Below, piece by piece: positions 6,934 to 9,633 of a stretch of DNA of 9,633 nucleotides. This stretch comes from an uncultured Prevotella sp. (GTDB lineage: Bacteria > Bacteroidota > Bacteroidia > Bacteroidales > Bacteroidaceae), in assembly GCA_900770515.1 (NCBI GenBank), contig CAAHDP010000165.1, positions 1-9,633 on the forward strand, read 5' to 3'. The first letter of the stretch is position 1. Every line of letters starts with the position of its first letter. The notes under the pieces were generated by a model. The model worked only from the letters and a program-made list of their open reading frames with translations. It was not told the DNA's origin and ran no database searches. The position numbers and the translations under genes were made by a program.

Positions 6934-6982
6934 CAACCGCAAATGAAAAATGAGCGTTTAGCAATTCAATTTGATTTTAATT

Positions 6983-7056
6983 GGTGCGTTAGTTCAGTTG
7001 GTTAGAATGCCTGCCTGTCACGCAGGAGGTCACGAGTTCGAGTCTCGTACGCACCG
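6983..7056 (+). tRNA. tRNA-Asp (anticodon GUC), copy 1 of 3
   Basis: A complete 74-nt cloverleaf: acceptor GGTGCGT/ACGCACC, D-stem GTTC/GAAT (one G-U pair), anticodon stem CCTGC/GCAGG with loop CTGTCAC (anticodon GTC), T-stem ACGAG/CTCGT with loop TTCGAGT, and discriminator G at 7056, which is an aspartate identity base. CCA is not encoded. It is the first of three copies behind one promoter. Confidence 0.98.
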
Positions 7057-7087
7057 CTTAGTCATTTGTTTTCTAGACCACTTGTTT

Positions 7088-7161
7088 GGTGCGTTAGTTC
7101 AGTTGGTTAGAATGCCTGCCTGTCACGCAGGAGGTCACGAGTTCGAGTCTCGTACGCACCG
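7088..7161 (+). tRNA. tRNA-Asp (anticodon GUC), copy 2 of 3
   Basis: Identical over all 74 nt to the copy at 6983-7056, with the same GTC anticodon and G discriminator. A 31-nt spacer separates it from copy 1. The spacer has no promoter match, so it is read as part of the same precursor. Confidence 0.98.
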
Positions 7162-7197
7162 CAAACATTTTAAATTTGACTCCTCCATAAGCATTAT

Positions 7198-7271
7198 GGT
7201 GCGTTAGTTCAGTTGGTTAGAATGCCTGCCTGTCACGCAGGAGGTCACGAGTTCGAGTCTCGTACGCACCG
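7198..7271 (+). tRNA. tRNA-Asp (anticodon GUC), copy 3 of 3
   Basis: Identical over 74 nt to the other two copies. A 36-nt spacer unlike the first spacer precedes it, and a strong terminator begins 4 nt after its discriminator base, so it closes the tRNA operon. Confidence 0.98.
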
Positions 7272-7274
7272 CAG

Positions 7275-7307
7275 AAACCTTCGAGAAGTGATTCTCGGAG
7301 GTTTTTT
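7275..7307 (+). terminator. Intrinsic terminator of the tRNA-Asp operon
   Basis: Stem AACCTTCGAGAA (7276-7287) pairs with TTCTCGGAGGTT (7292-7303) around loop GTGA with a single G-U pair, and the A-tail/T-run extends it. Six T residues (7302-7307) follow at once. It separates the tRNA operon from the symporter unit. Confidence 0.93.
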
Positions 7308-7384
7308 GCATTTATACCCCCTGGTCCTCTTCACTCTTCACTTTCTTTCTGTATGTTATTTCTTTGTTAAGGTTTGGAAATAAT

Positions 7385-7415
7385 TTTGATATTTCCTTAA
7401 TTATATGTATCTTTG
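7385..7415 (+). promoter_or_regulatory. Promoter of the symporter-peptidase unit
   Basis: TTTG (7385-7388), a 19-nt spacer, and TATCTTTG (7408-7415) match the Bacteroidetes consensus. Transcription should start near 7422, giving a leader of about 55 nt with a small GGC-TTC-GCC hairpin at about 7429-7437 and an AGAGAG purine stretch just before the ATG at 7478. The region 7308-7384 upstream is pyrimidine-rich and shows nothing else recognisable. Confidence 0.85.
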
Positions 7416-7477
7416 CATCCATAAAGAGGAGGCTTCGCCTTTCCTGGTAAAGAATAATAGATATAAAAGAGAGAAAA

Positions 7478-8920
7478 ATGATTATTATCATCACAATCTT
7501 GGCTTACTTCTGTGTGTTGTTGCTTTTTAGCCACATCACGGCACGACGTGCCAACAGCAATGAAACGTTCTATAGAGCTAACCGCCGTTCGCCTTGGTAT
7601 ATGGTTGCCTTTGGTATGGTAGGGGCTTCCATCTCGGGTATTACCTTTGTCAGTGTGCCGGGAATGGTGATGAAGACCGATATGACCTATCTTCAGATGT
7701 GTCTAGGATTTATCGTGGGTTATTTTGCAGTAGGTTTCCTGTTGCTGCCTATCTACTATCGGTATAATCTCACTACTATCTATAGCTACTTGCAGCAGCG
7801 TTTAGGTGAATGCTCGTATAAGACGGGAGCTTCGTTCTTCCTCTTGTCTAAGATGACTGGAGCAGCGGTTCGCTTTTTTGTGGTCTGTATCTTGCTGCAG
7901 CGGTTTGTGCTCGATGGAGTGGGTATTCCGTTCTGGGTAACGGTGCCTGTGATGGTGATGCTCATCTGGCTCTATACCCGAAAGGGTGGCATCAAGACTC
8001 TGGTATGGACGGATTCTTTTCAAACTACCTGTATGTTTGCGGCGCTCATCCTGATTATCTATCAGGTGATGGCAGCCTTAGGCATGACGCCTTCTGAGGC
8101 TGTTTCGGCTATTGTTCAAGATAGTCATTCCCGCATCTTTGTCTTTGATGATTGGGTATCGAAGCAGAACTTCTGGAAACAATTTCTCAGTGGTGTGTTT
8201 GTGGTGATTGTGATGACTGGATTAGATCAGGACATGATGCAGAAGAATCTTACCTGCAAGTCGCTTCGTGAGGCGCAGAAAGATGTTTGTACCTACGGCT
8301 TTGCCTTTGTGCCAGCCAATCTGCTTTTCTTGAGTCTGGGTGTACTGCTGATGATGCTGGCTCAGAAACAGGGAGTGGCTTTGCCATCTGCTCCTGATGA
8401 TTTGCTGCCGATCTTTGCGGCATCAGGAGCGATGGGAACCTTGGTGGTTGTGCTCTTTACCATTGGTATTGTTGCTGCCAGTTTCTCCAGTGCCGACTCT
8501 GCACTGACTGCTATAACCACGAGTCTTTGTGTAGATATCCTGGGCAGGAAGGATGATGTGAAGCTTCGCAAATGTATGCACTTGTTGGTTGCAGTAGTAT
8601 TCATGCTGTTCATCATCGCCTTCAAGGCCATCAACTCTACCAGCGTTATTGATGCCATCTACATTCTCTGCTCGTATACCTATGGACCATTGTTGGGATT
8701 GTTTGCCTTCAGTTTGCTTACCAAGCGTCAGGTGAACGACCGATGGTCGCCATGGATTTGCGTTGCCAGTCCGCTTGTCTGCTTCGTCATCGATAACATG
8801 ACCTCACAGCTTATAGGTTATAAGTTTGGTTACGAACTCTTGATGCTGAACGGTGGCTTGACCTTCGCCGGTCTAGCCTTGAGTAGTGCAAGCCAATTCA
8901 ATATGAAACATAAACAATAA
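7478..8920 (+). CDS. Sodium:solute symporter (SSS/SLC5 family)
   Basis: A 480-residue inner-membrane protein expected to couple solute uptake to the sodium gradient. It has the usual SSS layout of about 13 hydrophobic segments. Recognisable motifs are GMVGASISGITFVSVPG (46-62) in the first core helix, the family stretch RKGGIKTLVWTDSFQ (168-182), GLDQDMMQKNL (248-258), and AASFSSADSALTAITTSL (333-350), whose SSADS serines correspond to the Na2 sodium site of SSS transporters. The substrate is unknown: SSS members carry sugars, sialic acid, proline, pantothenate and others. It has its own promoter, and the M13 peptidase gene follows after 12 nt, so the two are probably co-transcribed. Length is normal for the family and nothing is missing. 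Confidence 0.93.
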   Translation: MIIIITILAYFCVLLLFSHITARRANSNETFYRANRRSPWYMVAFGMVGASISGITFVSVPGMVMKTDMTYLQMCLGFIVGYFAVGFLLLPIYYRYNLTTIYSYLQQRLGECSYKTGASFFLLSKMTGAAVRFFVVCILLQRFVLDGVGIPFWVTVPVMVMLIWLYTRKGGIKTLVWTDSFQTTCMFAALILIIYQVMAALGMTPSEAVSAIVQDSHSRIFVFDDWVSKQNFWKQFLSGVFVVIVMTGLDQDMMQKNLTCKSLREAQKDVCTYGFAFVPANLLFLSLGVLLMMLAQKQGVALPSAPDDLLPIFAASGAMGTLVVVLFTIGIVAASFSSADSALTAITTSLCVDILGRKDDVKLRKCMHLLVAVVFMLFIIAFKAINSTSVIDAIYILCSYTYGPLLGLFAFSLLTKRQVNDRWSPWICVASPLVCFVIDNMTSQLIGYKFGYELLMLNGGLTFAGLALSSASQFNMKHKQ

Positions 8921-8932
8921 ACATTATAAACA

Positions 8933-9633
8933 ATGAAAACAAAAGTGTTATTCGCTGCATTGTTGCTCAGTGCAACAACAGCTTTCGCCCAGCAGGATAA
9001 GTTGGGCTCTGGTATTGACAAGGCCAATATGGACTTGAGCATCAAGCCAGGAAATGATTTCTATCGTTATGCCGCAGGCAACTGGATGAAGAATCATCCA
9101 CTCGATGCCGAACATACCGACAATGGTGCTTTCACTGATCTCTTTGAGCAGAATCAGAAGCGCATTCAGGATATCATCCTCGAATATGCTTCCAAGCCTC
9201 AGCAGAAGGGTTCACTCGGACAAAAGATCGGTTCGCTCTACAACCTCCGCATGGACAGCGTTCGCTTGAACAAGGAGGGATGGGCACCTATCAAGCCAAC
9301 TCTCGACCGTATCGCTGCCATCAAGGACCGCAGAGAGTATCAGTTGGTAACAGCTCAGCTCGATTTCCGTGGCGAGGGTACCATGATGTATGGTATCGGT
9401 GTTGGTGCCGACCTTCGTGATGCCGCCAACAACCTCGTTGAGGTAGGACAGGGCGGTATTGGTCTTGGTGTACGCGATTACTATGTAAACGATGACGAGC
9501 AGACCAAGAAGATCCGTGATGCATACAAGGCTTATATGAAGAAGCTCTTCCAGATGGTAGGCAACGACGAGGCTACAGCCCAGAAGAAGATGGAGGCTGT
9601 GATGGCTATCGAGACCCGCATCGCCAAGGCAAG
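8933..9633 (+). CDS. pepO: M13 family metallopeptidase (PepO/neprilysin-like), 5' part only
   Basis: The open frame from the ATG at 8933 runs to the window end without a stop (233 codons plus 2 nt). A signal peptide (MKTKVLFAALLLSATTAFAQ) ends near residue 19-20; no lipobox cysteine is seen, so a periplasmic location is inferred. The mature N-terminus has DLSIKPGNDFYRYAAGNWMK at about 37-56, the M13 N-terminal signature, and GIGLGVRDYYV at about 176-186, also typical. Family members are about 670-700 residues; the zinc-binding HExxH and later ExxxD motifs fall beyond this window, so activity cannot be confirmed. All lysines after residue 4 use AAG and many codons end in C, unlike the AT-rich codons of the GT2 and GNAT genes, which suggests high expression. 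It follows the symporter by 12 nt. The symbol follows common usage for the family. Confidence 0.92.
   Translation, partial: MKTKVLFAALLLSATTAFAQQDKLGSGIDKANMDLSIKPGNDFYRYAAGNWMKNHPLDAEHTDNGAFTDLFEQNQKRIQDIILEYASKPQQKGSLGQKIGSLYNLRMDSVRLNKEGWAPIKPTLDRIAAIKDRREYQLVTAQLDFRGEGTMMYGIGVGADLRDAANNLVEVGQGGIGLGVRDYYVNDDEQTKKIRDAYKAYMKKLFQMVGNDEATAQKKMEAVMAIETRIAKA

Noticed and set aside
6971..7207. A 78-codon open frame on the plus strand with a repeated peptide containing MPACHAGGHEFESRTHR
   Set aside because: It reads through tRNA-Asp copies 1 and 2; the repeated peptide is only the translation of the repeated tRNA sequence.
7327..7342. Short tandem repeat CTCTTCA twice in a pyrimidine-rich stretch upstream of the symporter promoter
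   Set aside because: Only two copies of seven bases, in low-complexity sequence, with no link to a known element.

Overview
The window looks like chromosomal DNA of a Bacteroidales bacterium, most likely Prevotellaceae (Prevotella/Segatella-like). Five promoters fit the Bacteroidetes primary-sigma pattern, TTTG then 19-20 nt then TAnnTTTG (one has a weaker TTTC upstream box). Shine-Dalgarno signals are weak or absent, the tRNA genes do not encode CCA, and the proteins are Bacteroidetes-like. The genus is inferred from protein style only.

Layout. The left end (minus strand) holds tRNA-Lys(CUU), cut at its last acceptor-stem base by the window edge. Upstream of it on the same strand is a secreted GHL10-type glycoside hydrolase. 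This hydrolase diverges from a plus-strand run starting near 2.0 kb, and the two sides have closely packed opposing promoters. The plus-strand run is cstA (carbon-starvation/peptide or pyruvate transporter), a small outer-membrane beta-barrel protein, recR (recombination mediator), a four-helix membrane protein, a GT2 glycosyltransferase and a SpeG/RimJ-like acetyltransferase. Gaps of 22, 6, 52, 11 and 76 nt suggest one or two operons. The last gap contains a striking 36-nt dyad.

Next is a tRNA-Asp(GUC) operon: one strong promoter, three identical tRNA genes in tandem and a textbook intrinsic terminator. A separate promoter then drives a sodium:solute symporter followed after 12 nt by an M13 (neprilysin/PepO-like) metallopeptidase that runs off the right end. 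The peptidase has no stop codon in the window, so it shows only its signal peptide and part of the N-terminal domain.

The genes are mostly ordinary core functions: tRNA supply, DNA repair, nutrient uptake and envelope glycan work. I see no mobile element, CRISPR array, toxin-antitoxin or defence system, and no convincing undescribed multi-gene system. The most notable signals are non-coding: a 71-nt promoter cassette shared by the two tRNA loci, the 36-nt dyad before the acetyltransferase, and a 15-nt dyad in the cstA leader. No stretch over 300 bases is left unexplained; the longest plain gap, between the tRNA terminator and the symporter start, is about 170 nt and holds a promoter and leader.
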